Positions 35,260 through 44,379 of a stretch of 64,000 nt of DNA are shown piece by piece. Where the stretch lies: positions 434,001-498,000 of the forward strand of contig JACKET010000004.1 in NCBI GenBank assembly GCA_020632875.1, read 5' to 3'. The DNA comes from Alphaproteobacteria bacterium. GTDB taxonomy: Bacteria > Myxococcota_A > UBA796 > GCA-2862545. The translations under genes were made by a program, and so were the position numbers. Position 1 is the stretch's first letter. Each line of letters begins with the position of its first letter. Below the pieces are notes generated by a model. The model saw only the letters and a list, made by a program, of their open reading frames with translations, had not been told where the DNA came from and did not search any database.

Positions 35260-36809
35260 CCGCCACACTCGCAGCGGCCCTGAAGCGCGAGAACCCCGAC
35301 CCCGCCGGGCGTTCCTGGCTGTTCGTGCCCTACGACCAGCTGACGGATGCGCTCGGCCCGCTCGGCCGGGAGGACCCGCACACGCTCGGCATCCTGCTGG
35401 TCGAGTGCCCCGCGAAGGCCGTGCGGCGCCCGTACCACAAGCAGAAGCTCGCCCTGGTCCTCACGAACCTGCGCCACTTCGCGCTGGAGCAGGTCCGGCG
35501 CGGCGTGGCGGTGCGCTGGGTGGTCGCGGGCGGCTACGCGGATGCGGTCCGCGATCTGGCCCGCGAGGTCGGGCCGATCCGCATGATGGAGGCCGCCGAG
35601 CGCGAGCTGCGCGTCGAGCTCGCGCCGCTCGTCCGCGAAGGGCTGCTGCAGGTCGTGCCGCACGAGGGCTGGCTCACGACCGACGCCGACTTCGCCGCGA
35701 TTCCCCGCCCGTGGCGCATGGATGCCTTCTACCGCCAGGTCCGCCGCCGCACGGGCGTTCTGATGGAGGGCGGCAAGCCCGTCGGCGGGCGGTTCAGCTT
35801 CGACGGCGAGAACCGCGAGCCCTGGCGCGGTGACCCGCCGGCCCCCGCCCTCCCCCGCTACGCCGCCGACGACGTGACCGCCGAGGTCGTCGACCTCGTG
35901 ACCACGCGGTTCGCCGACCATCCCGGAACCCTCGACCCCGAGGCCCTCCCGGCCACCCGCGACGATGCAGAGACGGCGTGGGCCTGGGCCCTGCGCGAGT
36001 GCCTGCCGACGTTCGGGCCCTACGAGGATGCGATGTCCACGCGCTCCTCCAACCTGTTCCACACGCGGGTGAGCGCCCTGCTCAACCTGCACCGGCTCCT
36101 CCCGGCGCGCGTGGTCCGCGACGTGGCCGCGCTCGACGCGCCGCTACCGAGCCGCGAGGGGTTCGTCCGCCAGGTGCTGGGCTGGCGGGAGTTCGTGCGG
36201 CACGTCCATCGCGCGACGGACGGCTTCCGGACGGTCCCGTCGAACGTGCTCGGGCAGGACACCCCGCTCCCGCCGGTGTTCTGGGGCGGTGCACCGTCCG
36301 GGATGGCCTGCCTGGACGGCGTGGTGGACGACGTGTGGCGCGAAGCGCACTCCCACCACATCACGCGGCTCATGGTGCTCGCGAACGTCGCGCAGCTGCT
36401 CGACGTCGACCCGCGCGCGCTGACCGACTGGTTCTGGGTCGCGTACACGGACGCGTACGACTGGGTGGTCGAGCCGAACGTGCTCGGGATGGGCACGTTC
36501 AGCGTGGGCGACGCGATGACCACGAAGCCGTACGTCGCGGGCTCGGGGTACGTGCAGCGGATGAGCGACTACTGCACGGGATGCCGGTTCCACCCGAAGA
36601 AGTCGTGCCCCCTGACCCCGATGTACTGGGCGTACCTCGCGCGCCATCGCGGGGTGCTCGACGGGGTGGACCGGGCGAAGCGCCAGGTGCTCGGGCTCGA
36701 CCGGAGGGCGCCGGAGCGGCAGGCGAGCGACGCGCGCATCTTCGAGGCCGTGCGCGACGCGCTGGCCGAGGGCGAACGCCTCGACCCCGCGAAGCTGCCT
36801 ACAGGATGA
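35256..36809 (+). CDS. FeS-type bacterial cryptochrome/photolyase (PhrB-like)
   Basis: 517 aa from a GTG overlapping the ettA stop. Matches the deoxyribodipyrimidine photolyase-related (FeS-BCP) family: HHITRLMVLANVAQLL, EPNVLGMGTF and YCTGCRFHPKKSCPLTPMYW. Three cysteines there plus the one in SGMACLDG are placed as the four [4Fe-4S] ligands of PhrB. Repairs (6-4) photoproducts with FAD in characterised members. An N-terminal antenna domain (SWLFVPYDQLTDALGPL) is present. The last 11 bp overlap the convergent kinase gene. Confidence 0.92.
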   Translation: MTATLAAALKRENPDPAGRSWLFVPYDQLTDALGPLGREDPHTLGILLVECPAKAVRRPYHKQKLALVLTNLRHFALEQVRRGVAVRWVVAGGYADAVRDLAREVGPIRMMEAAERELRVELAPLVREGLLQVVPHEGWLTTDADFAAIPRPWRMDAFYRQVRRRTGVLMEGGKPVGGRFSFDGENREPWRGDPPAPALPRYAADDVTAEVVDLVTTRFADHPGTLDPEALPATRDDAETAWAWALRECLPTFGPYEDAMSTRSSNLFHTRVSALLNLHRLLPARVVRDVAALDAPLPSREGFVRQVLGWREFVRHVHRATDGFRTVPSNVLGQDTPLPPVFWGGAPSGMACLDGVVDDVWREAHSHHITRLMVLANVAQLLDVDPRALTDWFWVAYTDAYDWVVEPNVLGMGTFSVGDAMTTKPYVAGSGYVQRMSDYCTGCRFHPKKSCPLTPMYWAYLARHRGVLDGVDRAKRQVLGLDRRAPERQASDARIFEAVRDALAEGERLDPAKLPTG

Positions 36810-38181
36810 ACCACCACACGACGAGCCCGCCGAGCAGGATGACGGCCCCGCCGCCGACGAGCACCGGCAGCAGCACGGCGAGCTGAGGGCCCGCTTCGGG
36901 AGGCGCCTGGCGCGCGCTGATCGGCGCCGACTTCGGCGGCGAGGGCGGCGGACGCGCGACGGTCTCTTCGCCCGTGCCCGGCGGGAGCACGCCGGTGCCC
37001 TCTTCGTCGACGATGCTGTCGCCGGTGTCGGCGTCTTCCATCGGCTCGTCGAGCGTGACCTCGGACTGGCTGCCCTTCACGAACGACAGTGGGACGCTCT
37101 TCTCGGGGTCGGGCTCGGGCGGAGACGCGGGGCCGGAGACGACCTTCGCCTCGACCAGCTCGCCACCGTCGTCTTCGTCGAGGTCGGTGGGCTTGTCGGT
37201 GTCGGACACCTCGCGCTTCTTCGGAGGCGAGTCGGCCCGCGAGAGGTTCTCGCGCTGCGCTTCGGCGCGCTCTTCGTCGACCTCGGTGGCGAGGTCGGCC
37301 TTCACGTCTTCGAGCTCGAGCTTCACGCCGAGCGCCTCGAGCGCCTCGCGGACGGCCAGCGCGAGCTCGCGGCAGTCGGCGTAGCGATCCTTCGGCTTGA
37401 TGCGGGTGCAGCGCTTGAAGACCTCGATCACGGCCTCGGGCTGGTCGACCATGTGGACCAGCGGGACCTCGTCGAGCACGAACATCGCGGCCTCGCGGAC
37501 GGTGCGCGCGTCGCTGCAGTGCTCGCCGGTGAGCAGGAAGTGCAGGATGAGGCCGAGGCAGTAGATGTCGGAGCGGACCTCGAGGTTGTCGCTGCCCCGC
37601 AGGTGCTCGGGCGACGCGTAGCGCGGCGTGGCGACCACGGCGGTGCGGCCGTCGATCACGACCGGATGCGCGATGAGCCCGACGGTGCCGAAGTCGGTGA
37701 GCTTCGTGTGCCACGTCTCGGGACGCCGGTATTCGCCCTCGATCATGACGTTCTCGGGCTTGAGGTCGCCGTGCACGATGTCTTTGCCGTGCAGGTAGTC
37801 GATGCCCTGCACGATCTCGAGGAACACCGCGAGCGCCCGGTCGAGCGGCAGGCCCTTCGCGAACTCGCGGGAGACGACCTTCTCGAGCGTCTGGCCGCCC
37901 TTCACGAGGTCCATCACGATGGCGACGCGGCCCTCGTGCTCGACCAGCTCGCGCGCCGACAGCACGTGCGGGTGCTTGAGCTGGGTGCCGACGAGCCCCT
38001 CTTCGTTGAACCGCGCGCGCCAGTCGGCGTCTTTGTGGAGCTTCTCGTGCAGGACCTTGATGGCGCACACGCTCCCGTAGACGTTGTGGCGCGCGGCATA
38101 CACCTGACCCATGCCGCCGCCGGCGATCAGGCCCTCGACGGCGTACGGCCCGAAGGTCGCCCCGGGTTCCAGATGTTCCAT
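36799..38181 (-). CDS. Tail-anchored Ser/Thr protein kinase with HGD catalytic-loop variant
   Basis: 460 aa. Kinase domain from residue ~10: IAGGGMGQVY loop, AIK Lys42, IVHGDLKPENVMI catalytic loop, TDFG, SPEHLRG. The HRD arginine is replaced by Gly, which normally means activity does not need activation-loop phosphorylation. A long acidic, Pro-rich linker follows, and the protein ends in a hydrophobic helix (LAVLLPVLVGGGAVILLGG, about 435-457) with only a few residues after it. No periplasmic sensor. No TPR or lipoprotein partners adjoin, unlike the other two kinases. Confidence 0.9.
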   Translation of the reverse strand: MEHLEPGATFGPYAVEGLIAGGGMGQVYAARHNVYGSVCAIKVLHEKLHKDADWRARFNEEGLVGTQLKHPHVLSARELVEHEGRVAIVMDLVKGGQTLEKVVSREFAKGLPLDRALAVFLEIVQGIDYLHGKDIVHGDLKPENVMIEGEYRRPETWHTKLTDFGTVGLIAHPVVIDGRTAVVATPRYASPEHLRGSDNLEVRSDIYCLGLILHFLLTGEHCSDARTVREAAMFVLDEVPLVHMVDQPEAVIEVFKRCTRIKPKDRYADCRELALAVREALEALGVKLELEDVKADLATEVDEERAEAQRENLSRADSPPKKREVSDTDKPTDLDEDDGGELVEAKVVSGPASPPEPDPEKSVPLSFVKGSQSEVTLDEPMEDADTGDSIVDEEGTGVLPPGTGEETVARPPPSPPKSAPISARQAPPEAGPQLAVLLPVLVGGGAVILLGGLVVWWFIL

Positions 38182-38255
38182 CTTCGCGGCTCCCTTGGAG
38201 GTGGCGGGATGCTACCAACCGATCGGGCCGTTGGCGAGGGCGGGAAGGCATTCCT

Positions 38256-38900
38256 TCAGGTGGGGGTGAACACCATCCGGACCCGCATTCCGTCGTCTCG
38301 CATCTCGAGCTCGAACGTGCCACCGATGGCCTCGGTGACCTCGCGGGCATAGCCGAGCCCGAGCGCCGCCGCACGCACCCGACGCGCCTTCAGCACCGGC
38401 CCGCCGTAGAGGCTCAGCAGCGCGTCGCGGGAATCGGCGTCGAGCTCGACCTCGGGATGGAACACTTCGATCATCGGGCCATCGACGCGGATGACGAGCT
38501 TCTTCGGCGGCTTCAGCATCCGCCGGCCGTTCAGCAGCACGCCATTGAGGGCGCGCATGATGGCCGAGTCGTCGGCGCGGGCCTCTCCGGAGCCCTCGAG
38601 CACCTGGACCGCGCGGGAGAACGCCGCGCGGGACGCCACGTCGCGCACGATGTCGCCGAGGTCGACGGTGTCGGGTGCGTACGTGGGCTCGTCGCCGGCC
38701 TCGAGCCGCGCGAGGTCGGACAGGCCCTCGGCCGTGACCGCCGCCACGTCGACCGCCTCGACGATATCGGTCAGATCGCCCGCCAGCGTGGGGCCCGCTT
38801 CGTCGAGGAGCATCTCGGCGAGCACACGGACCGCGGTGAGCGGGTTCTTCAGGTCGTGGGCCACCTGACGCAGGGCTTCCGATCGCTGGATGTCGCTCAC
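38256..38900 (-). CDS. Reduced cytosolic histidine kinase
   Basis: 214 aa from GTG 38900, one base after the UbiA-family stop. Starts directly with a DHp helix (RQVAHDLKNPLTAVRVLAEM, His about residue 14) and has no sensor or membrane segment. The C-terminal half is where an HATPase would be, but the N-box (LNGVLLNGRRML) and a late RAAALGLGYAREVTEAIGG segment are degenerate, with no clear DxGxG. It may be an inactive or phosphotransfer-only protein. No response regulator adjoins. Confidence 0.75.
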   Translation of the reverse strand: MSDIQRSEALRQVAHDLKNPLTAVRVLAEMLLDEAGPTLAGDLTDIVEAVDVAAVTAEGLSDLARLEAGDEPTYAPDTVDLGDIVRDVASRAAFSRAVQVLEGSGEARADDSAIMRALNGVLLNGRRMLKPPKKLVIRVDGPMIEVFHPEVELDADSRDALLSLYGGPVLKARRVRAAALGLGYAREVTEAIGGTFELEMRDDGMRVRMVFTPT

Positions 38901-38901
38901 G

Positions 38902-39903
38902 TCACTCCCGGGCTGCAGCGCCGGGCGCGATCATGCCATGCCTGTGCTCCCAGATGCGCAGCTGAAGTGGCGGGAGGCGGGGCCGATCGCCCGGATGCCC
39001 CGCCAGGGTGCCCAGACCCGCCACGGGCTCGCGCTCGAAGCTCTCGCGGAGGTACTCGCCGAGGCACAGCGCGATCAGCACGATCGCGGAGGTGAGCACA
39101 CGTCCCGCGAAACGCACCGCCCAGGCCGACGTGCCGCCGTCCGGCTCCTTCGACCAGGCGACGAGCAGCCGGTCGATCCAGATCCACAGCGGGAGCGCGA
39201 ACAGGCAGACGCGCGGGATCCAGCCCACCGCCGCGAGCACCACGCCCCCGCCGAGCACGATCATCATGGCGGCGCGGGCCGCGAGCAGCGTGCGCGCGGG
39301 GCCGTACTCGACGACGAACGTGCGGTAGCCGCGCTCCGCGTCCTCTTCGCGCTGGAAGGCCTGCGCGGCGAAGTACGGCGCGAGGATGCCGAGCCCGAAC
39401 AGCGCCCAGCACACGTACGTGCGCGGGTTCCCCGGCACGCCCACCACCGACCAGCCGGCGTAGGGCGACGCGAGCCCGTACCCCACGAGGTTCACGAGCG
39501 GCCCAGCGAGCGGACGGCCCTTCCACGCGACTGCGGGGTGGCTGTAGCCCACGGCCATCACCGCACACAGCGACGTCGCGAGCCCCGCGCCCCACCCGGC
39601 GAAGAACGCCATCGGCACGCAGAGGATCAGGGCCGCGTACGCCGCGGGCACCGTGGCCGCCGGGGGTTTCACGCTCGCCCCCATGAGCACCTCGCCCTCG
39701 TCCTGGTCGAGCGCGGCGTTCAGCCACATCGTGCCGGCGTGCAGCACGACCCAGGCCGCCAGCACCCAGGCGAAGCCCGTGGGGTTCTGCAGGCGGAGCG
39801 CGCGGTCCCAGTGGGCCCAGGCCCACCCGAAGAACGGGAGCAGCAGCAGGAACGGCACGAACTTCGGCCGGATCAGCAGCCACAGCGCCCAGACCGTCTC
39901 CAT
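38902..39903 (-). CDS. UbiA-family prenyltransferase-like membrane protein
   Basis: 333 aa from ATG 39903 (TGATG overlap with the upstream stop). About eight membrane segments. First Asp-rich region MWLNAALDQDEGEV matches the N-x-x-x-D...D UbiA motif; the second is AQAFQREEDAERGYRTF. UbiA enzymes transfer prenyl groups to aromatic or other acceptors (quinones, hemes, lipids). No companion pathway gene identifies the substrate. Ends with a soluble 35-residue tail. Confidence 0.82.
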   Translation of the reverse strand: METVWALWLLIRPKFVPFLLLLPFFGWAWAHWDRALRLQNPTGFAWVLAAWVVLHAGTMWLNAALDQDEGEVLMGASVKPPAATVPAAYAALILCVPMAFFAGWGAGLATSLCAVMAVGYSHPAVAWKGRPLAGPLVNLVGYGLASPYAGWSVVGVPGNPRTYVCWALFGLGILAPYFAAQAFQREEDAERGYRTFVVEYGPARTLLAARAAMMIVLGGGVVLAAVGWIPRVCLFALPLWIWIDRLLVAWSKEPDGGTSAWAVRFAGRVLTSAIVLIALCLGEYLRESFEREPVAGLGTLAGHPGDRPRLPPLQLRIWEHRHGMIAPGAAARE

Positions 39904-40742
39904 CAGTCGTCCGCCACGCGCCGGTCGAGCGAGAACGGGCGCCCGGCCCGGCTGCGCTGGTTGAACGCGTCGATCTCGGCGTCCGTGAACTCGTTCGCGG
40001 TGCCCTGGATCTCCCCGAGGACGAAGCCCTCGACGGCCTGGCGGATGGCCTCGCCCCACGGCGTCTCGGTGCGGGTCTCCCAGTACTTGAGGATCGCGGC
40101 CTTCCGCTCGTCGACCGTCGCCAGGGTGGGCGCGCCCTCCTCCATCGGCACGCCGTCGTCCCAGAGCGACTGCAGGCGGTCGGGCAGCGCGTCGACCTTC
40201 GTGTCGACCGCGAGATCCGCGACGCGGTCGGACCACTCGGAGACCCCCGGATTCACCGCGGAGGCCGTGCGATCTTCGACGGCGCGGAACTTCCGCGTGC
40301 CCACGAGCTGGCCGCCGGGCCGCACGCACGCGAACGGGTACAGCACGCAGCCGGCCCACGCCCCCGCGCTGTTCTTCTTGCCCCACGGCGTGGCGGGCGC
40401 CTGGACCTGCACGGGCTGGCGCTTGATCCGCATCCACCCGTCGTCGTGCAGCCAGACGTCGCCCTTCCAGGTGGCCTCGTTGCGCAGGACGATCGCGTCG
40501 CCCTTCTCGATGACCTTGGTGTACCCGAGGTCGAGCAGGTCTTCGATGACCTTCTCGCGGGCCTGCTCCACGCGGAGCTGCGCGTACACCACGACCTCTT
40601 CGGAGTACTCCTCTTCGTCGGGGTCGGGCGCTTTCTTCGTGGGCTTCGGCTGCGGAGCGGGCTCGGCGGGCGGGGGCTCGGCGGTGGGCACGTCGTCGGG
40701 CGCGTCCTGAGCGACGGCGAGCGACAGCAGCGCCCAGATCAC
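39903..40742 (-). CDS. Hypothetical periplasmic protein
   Basis: 279 aa from GTG 40742 (GTGA overlap). Signal peptide VIWALLSLAVAQ, then a Pro/Glu/Lys segment. A DLLDLGYTKVIEKGDAIVLRNE stretch and a WKGDVWLHDDGWMRIKRQP beta region follow; two Cys (GCVLYPFACV) may form a disulphide. No family recognised. Third from the 5' end... of function nothing can be said beyond probable export; it is second gene of the operon 41065-38256. Confidence 0.68.
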   Translation of the reverse strand: MIWALLSLAVAQDAPDDVPTAEPPPAEPAPQPKPTKKAPDPDEEEYSEEVVVYAQLRVEQAREKVIEDLLDLGYTKVIEKGDAIVLRNEATWKGDVWLHDDGWMRIKRQPVQVQAPATPWGKKNSAGAWAGCVLYPFACVRPGGQLVGTRKFRAVEDRTASAVNPGVSEWSDRVADLAVDTKVDALPDRLQSLWDDGVPMEEGAPTLATVDERKAAILKYWETRTETPWGEAIRQAVEGFVLGEIQGTANEFTDAEIDAFNQRSRAGRPFSLDRRVADD

Positions 40743-41065
40743 CACGGCACCGCCGCGATCGGCGGGTTGCCGAACGAAGCACGCAGGGCCTGCGCCTCTT
40801 CGAGCGACGGGACGACGCGGACCTCGAGCCGCGGGTGCTCGGGCAGCAGGGTGGGCGAGGTCACCAGCGCGAGGAGCACGAACCCCGAGCCCCGGTCGCG
40901 CAGCAGCGTCCACGTCCAGCCGTGCGCGTGCGGACCGGGCGCGCGGCCCCACGCGTCGCGCGTCCAGTTGGGCTGGAAGCGGAACGCGCCCTCGGTGTCG
41001 GGCAGGAACACGGCTGCCGGACCGGAGTGGGCGAGCTGGGCGTCGAACAGGCTGCAGAATTCCAC
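40739..41065 (-). CDS. Small hypothetical protein
   Basis: 108 aa from ATG 41065. Aromatic-rich (FRFQPNWTRDAWG, HAHGWTWTLLRD) with a VLLALVTSPTLLPEH strand. No signal peptide and no family recognised. First gene of a tightly overlapping four-gene operon (this, a periplasmic protein, UbiA-like enzyme, reduced histidine kinase). The repeat island lies immediately upstream. Confidence 0.6.
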   Translation of the reverse strand: MEFCSLFDAQLAHSGPAAVFLPDTEGAFRFQPNWTRDAWGRAPGPHAHGWTWTLLRDRGSGFVLLALVTSPTLLPEHPRLEVRVVPSLEEAQALRASFGNPPIAAVPW

Positions 41066-41346
41066 GGCATCCAGCTAACCGCGCAACCACTACTTCGCGC
41101 GCGGAGCGCGCTGCGCGGCACGCCTTCGGCGGCCTTGCGGTCGGCAGACACGGCAGTCCCAGGATCCGGTTCCCCGGAGGGGCGGGCGTTGCGAAGGGGC
41201 GATGGGGAACCGGACCCTGCGGACGTGCCTATCCGGACCGTCGGGCGATCAGGAGACCGCGCGACCGGCGCCGGGCTTCGGCGGCGCATGGTGCCGAGCC
41301 TTCCCGGCTTCGGACGACGGGCTCGGTCGGCGAGCCGGATCCGCAT

Positions 41347-41412
41347 CACGCAGATGACGCAGAAGAACGCAGATGACGCAGAAACGAGGCCGTCGCGGGT
41401 CGAGCGTCCTCG
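41347..41412 (+). repeat. 66-bp repeat, copy 1 (inverted partner at 41776)
   Basis: Contains ACGCAGATGACGCAGAA twice, followed by a unique 3' part ending GGTCGAGCGTCCTCG. Its reverse complement occurs at 41776-41841 with 4 differences in 66 positions. Confidence 0.85.
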
Positions 41413-41775
41413 TATCCCCGAGCGCTGGGGTTGCACCTCCAAGGACGCCGAGAACGCCAGGAGCGGCGCGGGCGTCCGGCATGCGCAGGGCCCGGATGTG
41501 AAGTTCGACCCGGCTCTGTGCGTCGGTCCACGGCGAACGCTCGCTGGGACCCGGGGGACCGGATCGAGGGTCGATCTCGCACAGCGGGCCACAGAGAGCC
41601 ACAGCGCGTCCGCCCACCGGATGCGGACCCGCGTTTTGCGTAGCTTCAACGAATGGAATCTGCCGGCATTCCCCGAGATCGACTGCCTCGATCACCGGAG
41701 CAGCCGAAACGCCGGCCTGCTCTGGTGAGTCTCGAATCCGATCCGCAAGAAGGCCCACTCATCGCTCCGGGGACG

Positions 41776-41841
41776 CGAAGACGCTCGACCCGGGGCGGCC
41801 TCGTTTCTGCGTCATCTGCGTCCTTCTGCGTCATCTGCGTG
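41776..41841 (-). repeat. 66-bp repeat, copy 2 (inverted)
   Basis: Reverse complement of copy 1 at 62 of 66 positions, including the non-tandem flank GGTCGAGCGTCTTCG. The two arms are separated by 363 bp. Confidence 0.85.
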
Positions 41842-41902
41842 ATGCCTCGGGACGCTCGAAGCTCGATCCCTTCCACACGGAGGACCGATGGACGCGTTCT
41901 CC

Positions 41903-41939
41903 CAGCACGGAGGACGCGGAGGGACGGAGGACACGGAGA
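41903..41939 (+). repeat. CACGGAGGA-type repeat
   Basis: Reads CAGCACGGAGGACGCGGAGG followed by GACGGAGGACACGGAGA. Nearly the same sequence occurs at 57598-57633 and 57887-57932, about 15.7 kb away. Confidence 0.8.
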
Positions 41940-42045
41940 TGCTCGCGGATCGCCCGGCTGCTCTGGTGAGCGCAGTCCCCCGATCCGCCCCCAGTCCCTC
42001 TCTACTTCCGGGGCCAAGACGCGGTCGGGCCCATCCACGCCCTTC

Positions 42046-42083
42046 TTTCTGCGTCATCTGCGTCCTTCTGCGTCATCTGCGTG
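42046..42083 (-). repeat. ACGCAGATG-type repeat, copy 3 (short)
   Basis: The TCTGCGTCATCTGCGT core occurs twice, in the same orientation as copy 2, but without the GGTCGAGCG flank. Confidence 0.8.
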
Positions 42084-42229
42084 AGGCCGATCCGGCACCC
42101 GTCGCCAACCCCGTCCCCGGAAGCCTCGACGTCGCAATGACGCATCGCAGCAAACGCACGATCACCCTGAATCCAACCCATGACCGCCGCCACTTTTTTG
42201 GAAATGTGACGCGACGCAACATTTCCTGT

Positions 42230-42257
42230 TTGACGCAATGCCGCATCGCGATAAGTG
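42230..42257 (+). promoter_or_regulatory. Possible promoter for 42303
   Basis: TTGACG (42230-42235) is followed after 15-16 bp by ATAAGT/TAAGTG (42251-42257), 46 bp before the ATG at 42303, in a locally AT-rich stretch. The -10 match is poor. Confidence 0.3.
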
Positions 42258-42302
42258 CGGTCCATCGAAGGGGGAGGCACCCCCTCGGCTCTGGAGGACA
42301 TC

Positions 42303-42800
42303 ATGTCTGTTCGCGTTCCCACCCTCGTCTTCGCCGTGTTCACCGCTTTCCTCGCCACCGGCTGCCCGCCCGTCGAGGACATCGACCCGATCGACGACAC
42401 CCCCGTCGACCCGATCGACTCCGACATCGTCGGTGACTGGGTCTCCGAGGGCGCCGACGTGGCTCCCCTCCTCGCCGCGAACGACGTGGTCCGCGTCGAC
42501 GCCAGCTTCATGGACGACGGCACCTACGTGGTGACCTCGACCGACAGCCAGGGCGCCGAGATCGACTTCTCCGGCACCTTCACGCTCGACGAGACGACCA
42601 GCCCCGCGGGCATCGTGCTCGAGCAGACCAGCCCCTACGGCGCCACCGCCCGCGGCATCTGGGAGTACGACGGCTCGATGATGCGGTACGAGGTCGTCCA
42701 GGATGGCCTGGGCTTCACCGCTCCGAGCTCCGATTCGGGCTTCGGCAGCACCTCGGGCCCCGGCCTCGAGGCCGGCTGGAACATCCAGACCTTCCGCTGA
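42303..42800 (+). CDS. Lipoprotein with lipocalin-like domain
   Basis: 165 aa from ATG 42303, preceded by GGAGGA at good spacing. Lipobox FLATGC, then an Asp/Pro-rich linker. The body starts GDWVSEGADVAPLL and alternates strands (RVDASFMDDGTYVVTSTDS, IDFSGTFTLDE) ending with YRY-like EVVQDG, as in small lipocalin-like or calycin domains. Ligand unknown. Three bases separate it from the beta-barrel gene, so the two are probably co-transcribed. Confidence 0.78.
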   Translation: MSVRVPTLVFAVFTAFLATGCPPVEDIDPIDDTPVDPIDSDIVGDWVSEGADVAPLLAANDVVRVDASFMDDGTYVVTSTDSQGAEIDFSGTFTLDETTSPAGIVLEQTSPYGATARGIWEYDGSMMRYEVVQDGLGFTAPSSDSGFGSTSGPGLEAGWNIQTFR

Positions 42801-42803
42801 TCC

Positions 42804-44351
42804 GTGTACCTCGCAGCCCTCATCGCCGCGGCGTCCGCTTCGTCGGACTCCGCGGCGCCCGTCGAGGCGCGGCGCTTCGAAGCGGAGACGGTGCTCCCCA
42901 ACGTCCCCGCCGAGAAGCCGCTGCGCGTCCTCGCGTTGGTGCAGGCCCGTGCGGCCGCCACCGATATCGTGAGCACCAATCCGTTCCTCGACGGGCAGGT
43001 CCTCGGCACGCTCGGCGGCACGAACGGCATGGAGGTCGACCCCGACGCGCGCTCGTACTACGTCGAGCAGCGCGCCAGCGGGTTCTTCACCTGGAAGCCC
43101 GACGTGCTCGACGGCAAGGCCGGCCTCACCGCCGCCTTCGAGATCGACTTCGGCTGGGGCGACCGCTCCTACGGGATCGGGGGCAACACCGGTGGCGGCT
43201 TCGGCGGCGACCAGGTCAACCTGCAGACGCGTCGGCTCCACTTCGACGTGTGGCAGAAGCTCTCCGCCCAGCACCGGCTCCACCTGGTCGTCGGGCTGCA
43301 GTTCCTCGCGGACTCCGCGAGCGATCCCACCGCCACCACGCCTGACGGCCTGTTCCGCAGCGGCGGGCGGCTCCTCTTCTTCGGCTCCGAGGCCGCCGGG
43401 CTGAGCGCATACGGCTCGATCCGGACGGGCTTCGGGGAACGCCTTCGGTACCGGCTCGGCACGTACACGCTGCTCGAGCTCGGTCTCGGCGAGCCCGATG
43501 ACGCCTGGCTGAACATGGCCGACGTCACCTGGGTGCCTTCCAGGGGTCTGGAGGTCGGCGCTCACGCATGGTTGCTGCGCGACAACACGGGCGGCACCGG
43601 CGGTGCCTTGGGCGCCGGCCCCACTTCCCCACTCTCCGAGATGCAGGGCGGGCCGCGCCTCGATCCGTACGGCGACACGCCGCGACCGGACGAGGACGCC
43701 GGCACGAACGCGCTCCTCGTCTGGACGGCCCTCGACCTCGGGTTCAACCCGGGGCTCACGCAGGGTCCCTTCGGATTCACCGCGCTGGCCGTGCTCAACG
43801 CGGGCTCTCTGAAGGCGAACCAGGGCCCGACGGTCCCCCTGCTCGGCCAGCTGTTCGACGTCGAAGCCCGCCTGCGCTGGTGGCGGGGCAAGGGCTCCGT
43901 CGTCCGCGCCGAGGCGCTGTACTCCAGCCCCGACGACGGCGACACGACGAACCGCCACACGGGCGTGGTGACGGGCAACAGCTACGGGTTCGTGGGCGCG
44001 ATCCACAACACCCACGGCATGCGCCTGCTCTTCACGGATCCGCAGTCCATCAACCGCATGGTGGCCGTGGTCTACGACGCCTCGGGCGGCGAGCGGGGCG
44101 TGCTCGGCATCACCAGCACGGCGGGTCTCGACGTGATCCCGAACAAGGTGAACGCCGAGGTCGGGTTCGGCACCGCGCTCGCGCCGCAACGCGGCACGTA
44201 CGGCACCGAGATCAACGCGCAGCTGTCCCACGAGCCGTGGCCGTTCTTCACGTACTACGTGGCCGGCGCGACCCTGTTCCCGGGCGATCAGGCCCTGGTG
44301 TCCGACACGGCCTGGGTGGGCTACGCGGGCGTCGAGTGGCTCGCGTTCTGA
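42804..44351 (+). CDS. Putative outer-membrane beta-barrel protein
   Basis: 515 aa from GTG 42804. Signal peptide VYLAALIAAASASSDSA. The rest is alternating amphipathic strands with aromatic girdles and Gly/Asp turns (FTWKPDVLDGKAGLTAAFEI, RLHFDVWQKLS, YRLGTYTLLELGLGEP) and ends in an aromatic residue (VEWLAF), as usual for outer-membrane barrels. No TonB plug seen. Possibly a porin-like channel; partner of the lipocalin-like lipoprotein. Confidence 0.75.
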   Translation: MYLAALIAAASASSDSAAPVEARRFEAETVLPNVPAEKPLRVLALVQARAAATDIVSTNPFLDGQVLGTLGGTNGMEVDPDARSYYVEQRASGFFTWKPDVLDGKAGLTAAFEIDFGWGDRSYGIGGNTGGGFGGDQVNLQTRRLHFDVWQKLSAQHRLHLVVGLQFLADSASDPTATTPDGLFRSGGRLLFFGSEAAGLSAYGSIRTGFGERLRYRLGTYTLLELGLGEPDDAWLNMADVTWVPSRGLEVGAHAWLLRDNTGGTGGALGAGPTSPLSEMQGGPRLDPYGDTPRPDEDAGTNALLVWTALDLGFNPGLTQGPFGFTALAVLNAGSLKANQGPTVPLLGQLFDVEARLRWWRGKGSVVRAEALYSSPDDGDTTNRHTGVVTGNSYGFVGAIHNTHGMRLLFTDPQSINRMVAVVYDASGGERGVLGITSTAGLDVIPNKVNAEVGFGTALAPQRGTYGTEINAQLSHEPWPFFTYYVAGATLFPGDQALVSDTAWVGYAGVEWLAF

Positions 44352-44379
44352 TCTGAGATCCGGGGCTCCCGACATTTTT

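Larger units (their letters stand above)
41066..42302. other. Intergenic repeat island without convincing genes
   Basis: This 1.2-kb gap holds several families of short-period G/A-rich repeats: ACGCAGATG-type (three copies, listed separately), CACGGAGGA-type (41903-41939), an AAGGACGCCGAGAACGCC stretch (41441-41458) and CACAGAGAGCCACAG (41590-41604). Short open frames cross it on both strands, but they follow the repeats and lack gene-like starts or domains. The last ~130 bp (42170-42302) are AT-richer and probably contain the promoter of 42303. Confidence 0.75.

Noticed and set aside
41347..42083. CRISPR array
   Set aside because: Repeats are tandem words with no regular unique spacers, differ in orientation and are too few; no cas genes nearby.
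41653..42084. Open frames in the repeat island
   Set aside because: They follow repeat periodicity, overlap on both strands, and lack ribosome binding sites and domains.
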